Source: Alteromonas macleodii ATCC 27126 (lineage in GTDB: Bacteria; Pseudomonadota; Gammaproteobacteria; Enterobacterales; Alteromonadaceae). Taken from it: a DNA stretch of 64,000 bases. Each line of letters begins with the position of its first letter. Position 1 is the stretch's first letter. This document shows positions 44,268 through 54,219 of this stretch, in pieces. The notes beneath the pieces were generated by a model. The model had not been told where the DNA came from and ran no database searches. It saw nothing but the letters and a program-made list of their open reading frames with translations. The position numbers and the translations under genes were made by a program. The stretch is from assembly GCF_000172635.2 (NCBI RefSeq), contig NC_018632.1:3162001-3226000 (forward strand), read 5' to 3'.

Positions 44268-46922
44268 TTAGCTTAGTACCGACTGAATTGTGTCTTTTGA
44301 CAAGGGCTTCACGAAATGCTGATCGAACCCTGCCGCTTGGGAGTCCTCTACATATTTCTCTGAGCCCCACCCGCTTTGAGAATAAAACTTAACATTTTCT
44401 GATTCCGGCAAGGCTTTTAGCATTTTTACTAACTGATAGCCGTCTATGTCTGGCATGCCGATATCAAGAAATACAGAGTGAGGTTTAAAGGTTTTAAATG
44501 CATCAACAGCTTCTTTCGGAGAAGTAATGCCTATGGCAGTCACACCCATAGACTCTGCCAGCAGACAATAAGCGTCAATGAGATCAGCATTGTCGTCAAC
44601 GAACATGACTTTACTTCTGCTTTGTATAACAGGGTCCAGTTTTTGATTTTCAGATTGCTCGTAGGCTGTTTTAGAAATAGGCAACCTGACTTCAAAGGTA
44701 CTTCCTCGATCAACACCTTCGCTCATCACAGACACTTCACCATGATGCAACGCAACAAGCTTACTCACTAAAGTTAACCCTATACCAAGACCGCCTTTAG
44801 TGTGAGTAGAGTGCGCTTCAATTTGGGTAAACATATTGAAAACATCTTTTAGCCTATCCTCGGGTATTCCCATGCCATTATCTTTAACAGCAACAACAAT
44901 CATGACCCCGTCTTTTCTGATCTCTACGACTATCTTTCCTGATTCTTTCGTATACTTAGTTGCATTGTGAATGATATTAGAAAAGATTTGGCTTAAACGT
45001 GCTTTATCTCCGTATACTGTCACATCTTCTTCAAGACAGTTTACCGTTATATCATGCTTCTTCGCTTTTACTTGTTGCTCAACAATTTCAAGAGAGTCTG
45101 AAAGCACGTCTTGAATTTTCAATCTTTCAAATTCAAGTTTAACTTTCCCTCGCGTGATGCGAGACACGTCCATCAAATCATTGATAAGTTTAGACATATA
45201 TTCAGCTTGACGATTAATGATAGCTGTCACTCTTTTTCGCGTTTTTTCATCATCAACCGTTTCTAGAATACTTGCCCCAGACATTATAGGCCCTAACGGA
45301 TTTCGAAGTTCATGGGCCAAAGTAGCGAGAAATTCATTCCTGTAATTATCTTGTTTTTCAAGCTCTTGAATACTTATATGCATGCGCTCTTGCACATCAA
45401 GCGCGTAAACAAGAAACATTCTATTTAACCGGTTTGCGGTGTCGACGTCCGTCTTATCAAACGCTGTTGAGCGCCCTTTAATTGTACGGGTATGAATAGT
45501 GAAAGATGAACGGGGCTTAAGACGCTCTGCTTTTGGTGCATCTTCCGATTTCTCATCTTTAGCGCCTATCCACTTTTGATTTCGATGGGTTTCCTTCCTG
45601 AACCAAGCAGTAAAATACTGCTTCTTTTCAAACAGTGGGATGATCATAATACCCGCAATACCATGTTCTCTGGCTTCAGGGTAATCATGATAAAGGGAAT
45701 CGTTAGTGTAAGGAAAGCCGCCTTCACTACTTGCTTTAGAAAAAATGTCTTTGATGACTTCTACCGGTAAAGTAGAACCGAGGGTAATAGTCTCGTACTG
45801 TGAATAATAAACAAACCCTGAGCTATTAAGCGCGTCTAAAAAAGCGCGTTCACCGCTCTTGACTACACGGCTAATAGGATTTGCTGGACCGATTCTATCC
45901 AACATCGCATCAACCGCTTTATCAGTAACATGCTTTTTGCGTTTCGCAATTTCTTCTTCTTTCGCTAACAAATGCCAGCTGAACAGTTGACTTAAATTCT
46001 CACATTGCAGTCGTACATTTTGTGGAATATAACAAGCCTCGCGATGGTGGCAGGAAATAAGCCCATACAACTCTCCATCCGTTACTAACGAAATGGAAAA
46101 TGAAGCACGTAAACCTTGATTTCTGATGTATTGAAGATGAATAGGTGAAAATGTGCGCAACAACGAACGAGTGAGGTCTAGTCGCTCCCTTCCCGATTCT
46201 TCGACAGACGGAATCAACCTAGATGCAGGTAACTCTGTGTCGGGAGTAAGCCTCACCCAATTCGTCTTGTACAGCTCTCTGGCTTGTTTTGGTATATCCG
46301 ACGCGGGAAAGTACAAGTCTTGATAAGATTCCATGTCTTCAGACTTGGCTTCCGCTATTACCTTCCCCGAGTAGTCCTTATTAAATTTATAAAGCACTAC
46401 CCTGTCCATGTTAGTCAGATACCTGATGGTTGATACCATCTCTTGAGCCATCTCTCTCAACGATGTCATTTCTTTGAAGCGTGGGGCGATAGACATTGAA
46501 TAGAGCTTAACAAATTGCTCTGCACTATAGGTGTCTCTAAATTCAGTTGCGGGCTCAAGCTCAACCACATAGTGACAACCTGAATCATAGACTACGGCTA
46601 AATAATCTATTGCCGCACCTTCCTTTAAAAGCGAAGCTTTAAGATGCAGTTTAACAGGCAGTCTTATCTTACTCTTAGAAACTCTATCAAACGTTTCTTC
46701 TAGGAAGGCGCGCTCATCTGTATCAGAAGAGAGTATATCTAAAAAACCTTTACCTATGATCTCGTCGGCAAATATCGTGTTGCAGTTCTCACTAACAATC
46801 GAAACCTCTAAATCTTCGTAGTTGAACGCGATGAGAAAACCATAACTTTGGACACTTTCGGGAATATGTATAGGTTCATCTTCACAACGTTCAAAGTTAA
46901 AGTTCTGAGTCGATTGAGTCAT
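44268..46922 (-). CDS. Bacteriophytochrome hybrid histidine kinase
   Basis: This 884-residue red/far-red photoreceptor kinase has an N-terminal PAS domain with the biliverdin-attaching Cys13 (ERCEDEPIHIPESVQSYG), and a GAF domain (about 140-310) with the PASDIP signature at 206-211, the conserved SPIH (His262) and CHH (291-293). A PHY domain follows, with WFRKE and the tongue PRSSF, then HisKA (LAHELRNPLGP), an ATPase domain and a C-terminal receiver (about 765-884) with LDIGMPDIDG. Chromophore residues look intact, so it should bind biliverdin. No heme oxygenase (bphO) gene lies nearby. Confidence 0.93.
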   Translation of the reverse strand: MTQSTQNFNFERCEDEPIHIPESVQSYGFLIAFNYEDLEVSIVSENCNTIFADEIIGKGFLDILSSDTDERAFLEETFDRVSKSKIRLPVKLHLKASLLKEGAAIDYLAVVYDSGCHYVVELEPATEFRDTYSAEQFVKLYSMSIAPRFKEMTSLREMAQEMVSTIRYLTNMDRVVLYKFNKDYSGKVIAEAKSEDMESYQDLYFPASDIPKQARELYKTNWVRLTPDTELPASRLIPSVEESGRERLDLTRSLLRTFSPIHLQYIRNQGLRASFSISLVTDGELYGLISCHHREACYIPQNVRLQCENLSQLFSWHLLAKEEEIAKRKKHVTDKAVDAMLDRIGPANPISRVVKSGERAFLDALNSSGFVYYSQYETITLGSTLPVEVIKDIFSKASSEGGFPYTNDSLYHDYPEAREHGIAGIMIIPLFEKKQYFTAWFRKETHRNQKWIGAKDEKSEDAPKAERLKPRSSFTIHTRTIKGRSTAFDKTDVDTANRLNRMFLVYALDVQERMHISIQELEKQDNYRNEFLATLAHELRNPLGPIMSGASILETVDDEKTRKRVTAIINRQAEYMSKLINDLMDVSRITRGKVKLEFERLKIQDVLSDSLEIVEQQVKAKKHDITVNCLEEDVTVYGDKARLSQIFSNIIHNATKYTKESGKIVVEIRKDGVMIVVAVKDNGMGIPEDRLKDVFNMFTQIEAHSTHTKGGLGIGLTLVSKLVALHHGEVSVMSEGVDRGSTFEVRLPISKTAYEQSENQKLDPVIQSRSKVMFVDDNADLIDAYCLLAESMGVTAIGITSPKEAVDAFKTFKPHSVFLDIGMPDIDGYQLVKMLKALPESENVKFYSQSGWGSEKYVEDSQAAGFDQHFVKPLSKDTIQSVLS

Positions 46923-47110
46923 AGAGTTCCTAAGGTTTGTATCAGTTAAGCCACGCTGGCTATAGTTCGCAACGTATCATATCGGCATATAGATTTGTAA
47001 TGCTCTGTATGCGGTTTGGGTTAATTTAATGTTCGCTTACCGGCAATTTCAAAACACCAAAAAAACCGTGTTCAAGCAACCACTGTTCCTCTTTACGCAG
47101 TTTTAAAACT

Positions 47111-48307
47111 CTACTCATCATTCAACGAATTGAGCTTTATCAGCCTTCCGCCTTCTTTATCTTCAAGCACATAGATATTGCCCTTACTGTCTTGCTCAAC
47201 CTCGCGTACTCGCTTGCCCCATTCATAGCGCTCTGCTTCTTCCACCTTCCAGTTGCCTTCATCGTCTTTATTAAATGCAACTCGAACCAGCGCTTTTGAA
47301 GACAAACCGCCTATAAAACCATTTCCCTTCCAGTCACTAAACTTATCGCCTTTGTAAATGATAAAACCGGCAGGACTAATGGCAGGCACCCACGCCAATT
47401 CAGGCGACTTAAAGATGGGGTAGTCTTCGTGGTTAGGAATTTTCACGCCTGAGTAATGGTCGCCCTGCGACACTGCTGGGTAACCATAGTTGCGACCTCG
47501 TTCAATAATATTAAGTTCGTCGCCATGGCGCGGCCCCATTTCATGAGCCCATAAATTACCTTTCTCATCAAAATCGATGCCTAGCGGATTGCGGTGACCT
47601 AATGTCCAGATTTGTTCTGTTACGTTGCCTTGACCATAAAACGGATTATCTTCAGGCACGCTACCGTCGTCGTTTAAGCGCAGCACCTTACCTAAGTTCA
47701 TCGCCATGTTTTGTGCGGGCGTGAATTTCTGGCGCTCGCCCGAGGTGATAAATAAATGACCATCAGGTGAAAACGCCATGCGGTGAGAGTAATGCCCATT
47801 CCCCGTCACCTTCGGCGACTGACGCCAAATTAGCTCTCTATCAGTCAACTTCGCGCCACTATCAGATAAGGTAAGCGTGGCTCGCTCTATCACCGCACCG
47901 CTGAACGCATCGTCTTTTTCATCTCGTTCAATGTACGAAATGTAAATGGTGTTATTCGACACAAAGTCAGGGTGAATAATGACATCACCTAAACCGCCTT
48001 GCCCGCGCGCAGTAACACTTGGCACATTACTAACAGCAAAACGCTTCTGCTGGTTTTCATCAAGCAGCCATAGAGTGCCAGCTTTTTCCGTTACCAAGCT
48101 GTGCCCGTCTGGCAAAAATGTCATAGCCCAGGGGTTATCGAAGGACGCCTGAACATTACCCGTTACAGTAGTGCCCTTACTGCCCTTCATTTCAATTTGT
48201 TCAGATACGTTCGACTGAGCAAAGGTAAAAAAAGAGGTGGCAAAAAGCGTAACCAATAGTGCGCCTTTCCGACTCTTGCTGGTTTTGTGCGTGCTTGTTG
48301 TTTGCAT
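47111..48307 (-). CDS. PQQ-dependent sugar dehydrogenase (aldose sugar dehydrogenase, YliI-like)
   Basis: This 398-residue six-bladed beta-propeller protein has a signal peptide (about residues 1-30, ending TFAQS), so it is periplasmic. Family blocks are AMTFLPDGHSLVTEKAGTLW, GGLGDVIIHPDF, GHRNPLGIDFDEKGNLWAHE and MGPRHGDELNIIERGRNYG, the last carrying PQQ-binding residues. It should oxidise aldoses with PQQ as cofactor and pass electrons to the respiratory chain. No pqq biosynthesis genes are adjacent. The ATG at 48307 follows AAAAGGC. Confidence 0.9.
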   Translation of the reverse strand: MQTTSTHKTSKSRKGALLVTLFATSFFTFAQSNVSEQIEMKGSKGTTVTGNVQASFDNPWAMTFLPDGHSLVTEKAGTLWLLDENQQKRFAVSNVPSVTARGQGGLGDVIIHPDFVSNNTIYISYIERDEKDDAFSGAVIERATLTLSDSGAKLTDRELIWRQSPKVTGNGHYSHRMAFSPDGHLFITSGERQKFTPAQNMAMNLGKVLRLNDDGSVPEDNPFYGQGNVTEQIWTLGHRNPLGIDFDEKGNLWAHEMGPRHGDELNIIERGRNYGYPAVSQGDHYSGVKIPNHEDYPIFKSPELAWVPAISPAGFIIYKGDKFSDWKGNGFIGGLSSKALVRVAFNKDDEGNWKVEEAERYEWGKRVREVEQDSKGNIYVLEDKEGGRLIKLNSLNDE

Positions 48308-48576
48308 TAAGTTCTAGCCTTTTCGAGGGTTTGCGTACTGCTGATTGCACGTTAAGACGTTAATTGCACGTAAACGGGCGGCGCAAAGGGTTTCAGTTAG
48401 CATTGGTTACGTAGATTTAATTAAACAGGTTTATATTATCGACTTGGTTTCGCTATTCGTGTTTTTGAGTTGTGCTCGCTTTTCCTAAACTTTCTTTAAT
48501 GCAGCGACACTTTACTAAAATACCGCCTATGTTATTTTCCAAGAAGTTTTAGCAACGAAGATAAGGAGGTGATCAT
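48308..48576. other. Intergenic region upstream of the small peptide gene
   Basis: This is the divergent spacer between the PQQ-dehydrogenase gene and the short peptide gene, probably containing both promoters. It is AT-rich (for example TTTATATTATCGACTTGG). I see no other clear feature. Confidence 0.4.
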
Positions 48577-48633
48577 ATGTCTAGAGTTAAGGTATTTGAA
48601 CAGGCAGCTATGAGTGAGGGTCGTTCTAGCTAA
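48577..48633 (+). CDS. Short ORF (18 residues) with extended Shine-Dalgarno
   Basis: The open frame encodes MSRVKVFEQAAMSEGRSS. It is preceded by ATAAGGAGGTGATCAT, which matches the complement of the 16S rRNA 3' end over more than ten bases, unusually strong for such a short frame. A terminator follows after about 50 bases, so a self-contained transcript of roughly 150-200 bases is likely. It could be a peptide gene, a leader or a dual-function small RNA. It lacks the Glu and Tyr of PqqA, so it is not the PQQ precursor. Confidence 0.5.
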   Translation: MSRVKVFEQAAMSEGRSS

Positions 48634-48658
48634 CCCCTTTTACGCAATTGCTCTATAA

Positions 48659-48716
48659 GGCTGCCTAGTCAGCCCAGCTCGGAAAGCCGCATCACGTTGC
48701 TGATTGCGGCTTTTTT
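48659..48716 (+). terminator. Hairpin plus rho-independent terminator of the short transcript
   Basis: A first hairpin, GGCTG/CAGCC (48659-48674), is followed by the terminator stem AAGCCGCA (48684-48691) with TGCGGCTT (48705-48712) and a TTTTTT run. The pair of hairpins after the short frame resembles the 3' part of a small RNA. Confidence 0.8.
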
Positions 48717-48954
48717 ACTCCCTTTACAGAATTTAATTACACAAGGCTAAATTTCTCGTTAGTCGCGCGTCAAAACCTTTCTAATATTCATAAAAACACA
48801 TTAAAAAGATGGTAAATTGATCAAATCGTAGAAGCCGCGCTTAAAAACTACGTAAATTAAACGCTGTTACCTTTCCTAATAGAGTCACAAAATAAAAGTA
48901 CGTTTAACACGAGACAAGGTGACGAGCGTTGAGGTTTTGCCAAGGAGTAAAAAG

Positions 48955-49839
48955 TTGTTCAGGGTTGGACTATTCATTTTAATAACATTAGTGAAGTTTG
49001 CTCATGCAAGTTCGAGTGACAGCAATGAGCAGAATAATGTTTTGGCGTTTCACGCAGACAATGCATTTCTTACTGAAAGGGTAAATCTGCAAGGCAATCC
49101 CTATTCTACTTCTGTCGATACGGTACAAATGCTAGTTGATGAAATAGGGTATACAGATCCCGTGCTTCATGTTCCACTTGTGCGTTCTTTTGCGTATATG
49201 CAGCATGGCGAAAACATTTGCGTACTTAATAAAATAAAAGCACCTGAACGCGAAAAAAATCACCTTTACTCACTACCGCTTAGCTTTTTCCAGACACAGC
49301 GTTTTTACCAACTGGCTTCACTGCCACCAATAGAAAAGGAATTTTTAGATGAAAAAGGCCGAATACTGAGCATATCTCGCGTATTAGAAGCCTTTCCAGA
49401 CTCTTTTATTGTGTTACCAGAAGAATACTCATTCGGTGAAAGGATAGACGACGATCTAAAGCAAGTTAATCGAGAGCAAATCCTTCGTATAGCAAATAAT
49501 ATTTATTACTCTCGCTTTATGGAAATGTTTTCAAAAGGAAAGTCTGATTTTGCACTCATTTTTCCAGCAACTTTATACAGAAGTTTTGGAGAGAACATGC
49601 CTATTAAAGTACGCAGTTACTCTATTGCAGATAACCCTGACTATGTATCAGGCCACGTTATCTGCCCCAATACTCCTCAGGGTGCAGAGCACATAGAGCG
49701 TATAAACGCTGCAATAAAACGCATCTATTTAACACCTGAGTTTATTAATGCTCACACGCGCTATTTGCCCGCTCAGGACAAACAAAACTTGCGAACTATC
49801 ATCGAGCAATCTATTGAAAAGTTAATGCTTGCCTATTAA
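48955..49839 (+). CDS. Periplasmic amino-acid-binding-protein-like protein
   Basis: This is about 294 residues long from a TTG at 48955, which has AAGGAG seven bases upstream. The longer frame from a GTG at 48919 lacks a ribosome site and places extra residues before the signal peptide (LFRVGLFILITLVKFAHA). The mature protein resembles family 3 solute-binding proteins (PBPb/TIGR02285-like): VDTVQMLVDEIGY, then VPLVRSFAYMQHGENICVLN. No permease gene is nearby, so it may be a sensor accessory or scavenger rather than part of a complete ABC importer. Confidence 0.72.
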   Translation: MFRVGLFILITLVKFAHASSSDSNEQNNVLAFHADNAFLTERVNLQGNPYSTSVDTVQMLVDEIGYTDPVLHVPLVRSFAYMQHGENICVLNKIKAPEREKNHLYSLPLSFFQTQRFYQLASLPPIEKEFLDEKGRILSISRVLEAFPDSFIVLPEEYSFGERIDDDLKQVNREQILRIANNIYYSRFMEMFSKGKSDFALIFPATLYRSFGENMPIKVRSYSIADNPDYVSGHVICPNTPQGAEHIERINAAIKRIYLTPEFINAHTRYLPAQDKQNLRTIIEQSIEKLMLAY

Positions 49840-49940
49840 TGACTTGGTTATTTTTTGACAAGTTTGAGTGACTATGACAGCTTAGGTAAATTCAATTATA
49901 AAAAGAAACTCGCGCCTGATCGCGGGAAAGGGAATTTCAA

Positions 49941-51119
49941 ATGTATCAAAAGCTTGTCTGTGTTTTTATCGGCGCCTTACTTACTTTTAGCCTTAGCTTT
50001 CACGTAAACGCCAAAGTGCGTGGCGAGGCCGTGGTTACAACAATAAAGTCAGAAATTTTGAATGAGTCGCGAGAACTGCTTATTCACTTACCTAATAACT
50101 ATTCCCGCTACAAAGACACCACCTACCCAGTTTTATATTTGCTAGATGGACAGCGTAATTTTGCGCATACAGTAGGCACACTTGACCTGCTCAACCAGTC
50201 TGGAATGGCGCAGGAAATGATTGTTATCGGTATTACCAACACCGAGCGCACGCGAGACTTCACACCTACCTATGATGAAAGCTACAACCAGTGGGGAATA
50301 TCTGGTGGTGCCGACAACTTTTTAGACTTTCTAGAAAAAGAACTAAAGCCTTATGTAGAGGCAAACTATCGCACCAATAACTACGCGATTGTTTCTGGGC
50401 ATTCATTAAGCGCCCTTTTTACCTTATACGCACTGCAAGAGCGGCCTGAACTGTTTCAAGCTTACTTCGCATTTAGCCCAAGTTTGTGGTGGCACGACGA
50501 AGTGATATTTCCAGAGGCAATAGCGTTCTTTGCATCAGATAGCGACCTTAACAAATACCTTTATATCAACATGGGTAACGAAGGTGGAAACATGCTAAGC
50601 GCATACGAACGTTACGCTGAACTGCTAAATAGCAGCGAACGAAAAGGGTTTAACTTTGATACCGAGCTAGATACATCTGAAAGCCACAATACTACTGCAC
50701 TTGCAGGTATGAGCTTGGCGCTTCAAAAGCAGCTAAATTCCTTACGCCCAACAGGAGCGATAATACAAAAAGGTATTCCTGCGGTAGAGCAATACTATAA
50801 AGACCTTTCTGCAAAATACGCTTTTGAAGCAAAGCCAGAATATAAAGCCGTAAACCACGCGGGTTATGCGGCGTTAAACAAACAAGACTTTGACTCTGCC
50901 ATTGCAATTTTTAAGAAAAATATAGCTCGCTTCCCTAACAAATCTGATGCCTACGACAGCCTGGCAGACGGTTATGAAGCTAACGGCGATTTAACCATGG
51001 CACTTGAAATGAGAGAGAAAGCACTAGCAATGAGCTATAAAGAAAATGTTGAAAATGGTGCTTTTAAAACGCGGCTGGCAAACTTACGACAGAAGATTGC
51101 GGAAGGTACAGGCGACTAG
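49941..51119 (+). CDS. Alpha/beta hydrolase esterase (Fes/BES1-like) with C-terminal TPRs
   Basis: This 392-residue exported protein has a signal peptide (about 1-24, HVNA). An esterase-D/enterochelin-esterase-like domain (about 30-270) has the nucleophile elbow SGHSLSALF (Ser about residue 154) and VLYLLDGQRNF. The C-terminal region (about 300-385) contains TPR-like helices with DFDSAIAIFKKN and DAYDSLADGYEANGD. Related proteins hydrolyse siderophores or aryl esters, but the substrate is not clear here. GGGAAAGGGAAT lies upstream as ribosome site. Confidence 0.85.
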   Translation: MYQKLVCVFIGALLTFSLSFHVNAKVRGEAVVTTIKSEILNESRELLIHLPNNYSRYKDTTYPVLYLLDGQRNFAHTVGTLDLLNQSGMAQEMIVIGITNTERTRDFTPTYDESYNQWGISGGADNFLDFLEKELKPYVEANYRTNNYAIVSGHSLSALFTLYALQERPELFQAYFAFSPSLWWHDEVIFPEAIAFFASDSDLNKYLYINMGNEGGNMLSAYERYAELLNSSERKGFNFDTELDTSESHNTTALAGMSLALQKQLNSLRPTGAIIQKGIPAVEQYYKDLSAKYAFEAKPEYKAVNHAGYAALNKQDFDSAIAIFKKNIARFPNKSDAYDSLADGYEANGDLTMALEMREKALAMSYKENVENGAFKTRLANLRQKIAEGTGD

Positions 51120-51211
51120 CTATCAAGTGCCTGAACTAGAAAATCGTCAGCATTGACCGAATAATAGTAGGAACGTACTCTGGTACGTTCACTCGTAATG
51201 GAATACACATA

Positions 51212-52729
51212 ATGACATCAATCAAGCTCTTTTCCTCTTTAACACTTTCGTTTTGTTTAGCTTCGTTATTGGGTTGTACAGAGCCTGAAACCCTGTCCGC
51301 CTCTCCCTCTGCTGCAGCAGAATCAAAAGAAGCCAACCTTTTAAAATCTGGGCTTACTGAACGCATTCGAATTGAAGGGCAAGAGGTTGATTACCAATCT
51401 TTAGAGCAAAGACAAGCGCATTATGATGTACCTGGTGTGTCTGTCGCGTTTATGAAAAATGGGCAACTAGCTTGGACCATGCAAAGCGGCGTTAAAGATT
51501 TGACTTCTGAATTGGCTGTTGATGAAAACACAGTGTTCCAAGCCGGAAGTATTTCTAAACCCGCATTTGCAGCAGTATTGATGAAGTACCGCGAAGATAA
51601 CCCGCTAGATTTAGATGCAGATGTTAATACCTTACTCACCAGCTGGCAGTTGCCTGAACATGAATGGACTGGGCAAGACGTTGTTTCTTTACGCAGATTG
51701 TTAAGCCACACGGCGGGTACCACAGTACATGGTTTTCCTGGTTACGCAGCGGGCGAACCAGTACCTAACTTGCAGCAAGTGCTAGAAGGTGCATTTCCCG
51801 CCAATACCGATGCCGTTGTTGTTGATATTCAACCTGGCACGCAAATGCGTTATTCCGGTGGCGGTACTACGCTTGCTCAGCTTACCTTGCAAGACGTAGC
51901 TAACGAGCCCTTGCCATCTATGTCACAACGGCTTTTGTTTAAACCTTTAGGCATGACGCGTTCTGGCTTCGAACAACCCATATCGACCAACTTATCAAAC
52001 AATATGGCTACGCCGTATGACGGAGACGGTGCGCCAATTAAGGGTGGCGCCCATACCTACGCCACATTAGCAGCTGCAGGCATGTGGAGTACGCCATCAG
52101 ACATGTTGAAATTGGCAAGCGGCGTGCGCAGTGCGTATTTAGGGCAGAAAACCGACTGGATATCGCAAGCCACCGCGCAGGAAATGTTAACCAACAATAC
52201 GCCGAGTATTGAGCCACCCAATGTAGGAATAGGCTTCTTCATCAATATGGATGACAATGGGGAGATTCTAGGCTTTGGCCACGGCGGCGCAGATGCTGGG
52301 TTTATGTCGCAGCTATATATTGAACTAGATACGGGCAACGGCTACGCCATTATGACGAACGGCAATAACGGCAGGCAGTTAATAACTGAACTAGAAATAC
52401 GGCTAAAAGAAGCGTTAAAAGTAGGCTACTCGAAAGCTGAAGTTAGGAAGTTAGTACCCATAAGCCAAAAGGAACTGAGTAAATACATTGGAACCTATGT
52501 GGTGACTAAACCTGTTAACGTTAATGTGGTGCTAGAAAAAACAGCCAATGGTTTTGTGCTTAACGCCTTACCTTACGTTGAGAATGAAGAATATTTTCAT
52601 GAGGGTGGCGGACGATTTTTTGCTAAGAATGGGAGTAGTATTCGGTTTGAGGGTGATGCTGAAAGCGATGGCGGATTGGTTAAGGCGCTTGTGATGGATG
52701 GGAGTATTCGGGGTGTTAGAATGAATTAG
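51212..52729 (+). CDS. Serine hydrolase, class C beta-lactamase fold (lipoprotein)
   Basis: This 505-residue protein has a lipoprotein signal (LASLLGC, Cys about residue 22). The catalytic SxxK reads SISK near residue 116, the YSG motif is in MRYSGGGTT, and the third motif region is GFGHGGADAG. The LLSHTAGTT block is shared with the 3848-5290 gene, so the two are paralogues of the beta-lactamase/esterase family. A C-terminal beta domain of about 100 residues is present. It lies 92 bases after the esterase gene on the same strand. Confidence 0.87.
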   Translation: MTSIKLFSSLTLSFCLASLLGCTEPETLSASPSAAAESKEANLLKSGLTERIRIEGQEVDYQSLEQRQAHYDVPGVSVAFMKNGQLAWTMQSGVKDLTSELAVDENTVFQAGSISKPAFAAVLMKYREDNPLDLDADVNTLLTSWQLPEHEWTGQDVVSLRRLLSHTAGTTVHGFPGYAAGEPVPNLQQVLEGAFPANTDAVVVDIQPGTQMRYSGGGTTLAQLTLQDVANEPLPSMSQRLLFKPLGMTRSGFEQPISTNLSNNMATPYDGDGAPIKGGAHTYATLAAAGMWSTPSDMLKLASGVRSAYLGQKTDWISQATAQEMLTNNTPSIEPPNVGIGFFINMDDNGEILGFGHGGADAGFMSQLYIELDTGNGYAIMTNGNNGRQLITELEIRLKEALKVGYSKAEVRKLVPISQKELSKYIGTYVVTKPVNVNVVLEKTANGFVLNALPYVENEEYFHEGGGRFFAKNGSSIRFEGDAESDGGLVKALVMDGSIRGVRMN

Positions 52730-52818
52730 CGTTAAGGATTGATGCGCAATAATGAAATCGGTAACCGATAAGTAATTATGTAACTCTTACACCTAAGATT
52801 AAAGATAAAGGAATATCA

Positions 52819-54219
52819 ATGGAATACAATTTTGCTTTAATAGCCTCTCTTCTCTTCGTCATCATCCTCTTGATGGTTGCACACCGATTTACTACAAAGC
52901 AGCGACTTTTCAATAAACTCATCAGCAACGCAAAATCTCGCAGTATGAAAATACTGAGAGAGGCAAAAGCTAAACAAGCCGAGACAGACGCTGATATAGA
53001 AAAGCGTATCGAGGAGATAAATGCCCGCGAAGCGTCCTCAGAAGCACGAATTGAAAGGCTAAAAGAAGCTGATAGAGAAATTCGCGCACGATTAAAAGAG
53101 TCTAGAGCACTAATTGAAGATATTACTGACCGAAGCTGTCAGCATGCTGCGGACATCGAACTACTAACAGAAGAAGATCTTCAATCAAGTAAGAGTTATG
53201 TGGACGACAGAAAGGCAGTTAAAGCGAGGCTAAAGAAACTCGCTACTGATGCTATCGAGAACGTCAGAGGTCACAATGCAGATGTAAACGTAGGTAAGTT
53301 CGTGGCTATTTCTGCGAAGGCAGACATGGCAGGGGCATTACTTCTTAGTGTAGTAGAAATGCTATGTTCCAAGGTAACATCATCAAGTGGTCACCTTGCA
53401 GCGGAAAAGCTTGCAGAGACGATCATAGCGACTGAAGCGCTAGTTAAAGCAATTGATAGCCGAGCGGAAATTAATGGCGAAATGAAAGCACTTTTGATGA
53501 AGCGGCTAGAGATCGAAATAAATTATAAGAAAGCAAAGCAGATAGCAAAAGAAGAGCAGCGAGAATTAAGAGAGCAACAGCGCGAAGAGAAAAAAGCACG
53601 TGAAGAGGCAATGAAAGCTCAGAAGGAGGCAGAAAAAGAAGAGGCGATTAAGGCGGCGGCAGTAGCCAAACTTGAAGCTGAATTGGCCGAAAAATCAGAA
53701 CAAGAACGACTGGTTTATCAAGAACAACTTGCCGCACTTAAATCTGAATTAGCACTAGCTCACGAAAAAATGGAGCGCGCAAAAAGTCGCGCTCAAGAGA
53801 CGAAACAAGGCCACGTGTACATCATCTCTAATATTGGAAGCTTCGGAAAAGACGTACTTAAAATTGGCATGACAAGGCGCTTAGAGCCAATGGACCGTGT
53901 AAGGGAACTTGGTGATGCATCTGTGCCCTTCACATTTGATGTACATGCTCTTATCGAGTCAGATGATGCACCGAATCTTGAATCAACATTACATAGAGTG
54001 TTTGACACAAAACGATTGAACCAGGTAAATCGCCGAAAAGAGTTTTTCAGAGTATCAATTGAAGATATCGAACAAGAGTTGAAAAAAATGGATATCGATG
54101 CGCTTATTTCAAGAATCCCTAGCGCGGATGAATATTATCAATCTCTCAAAATATTTGATAATGATAGCGCGAAATTATCATTAAACGACGAATTAGAAAA
54201 GGCTGAAGCGTCAATATGA
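52819..54219 (+). CDS. Membrane-anchored coiled-coil protein with DUF4041 and GIY-YIG (T5orf172/Mug113) domains
   Basis: This 466-residue protein has one N-terminal membrane helix (about 4-22), a coiled coil (about 35-110), a DUF4041-like middle (about 110-225), a second charged coiled coil rich in Glu, Lys and Ala (about 235-325), and a GIY-YIG-superfamily domain (about 331-425). Its VYIISN, KIGMTR and later R/E residues fit the T5orf172/Mug113 group. Such proteins are common in phages, prophages and defence-like islands. Nuclease activity is a reasonable but untested inference. It is followed by an AT-rich membrane-protein gene. Confidence 0.8.
   Translation: MEYNFALIASLLFVIILLMVAHRFTTKQRLFNKLISNAKSRSMKILREAKAKQAETDADIEKRIEEINAREASSEARIERLKEADREIRARLKESRALIEDITDRSCQHAADIELLTEEDLQSSKSYVDDRKAVKARLKKLATDAIENVRGHNADVNVGKFVAISAKADMAGALLLSVVEMLCSKVTSSSGHLAAEKLAETIIATEALVKAIDSRAEINGEMKALLMKRLEIEINYKKAKQIAKEEQRELREQQREEKKAREEAMKAQKEAEKEEAIKAAAVAKLEAELAEKSEQERLVYQEQLAALKSELALAHEKMERAKSRAQETKQGHVYIISNIGSFGKDVLKIGMTRRLEPMDRVRELGDASVPFTFDVHALIESDDAPNLESTLHRVFDTKRLNQVNRRKEFFRVSIEDIEQELKKMDIDALISRIPSADEYYQSLKIFDNDSAKLSLNDELEKAEASI

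Noticed and set aside
48577..48633. PqqA-like PQQ precursor peptide beside a PQQ-type dehydrogenase
   Set aside because: The 18-residue frame has no Glu-x-x-x-Tyr motif and there are no pqq synthesis genes nearby.
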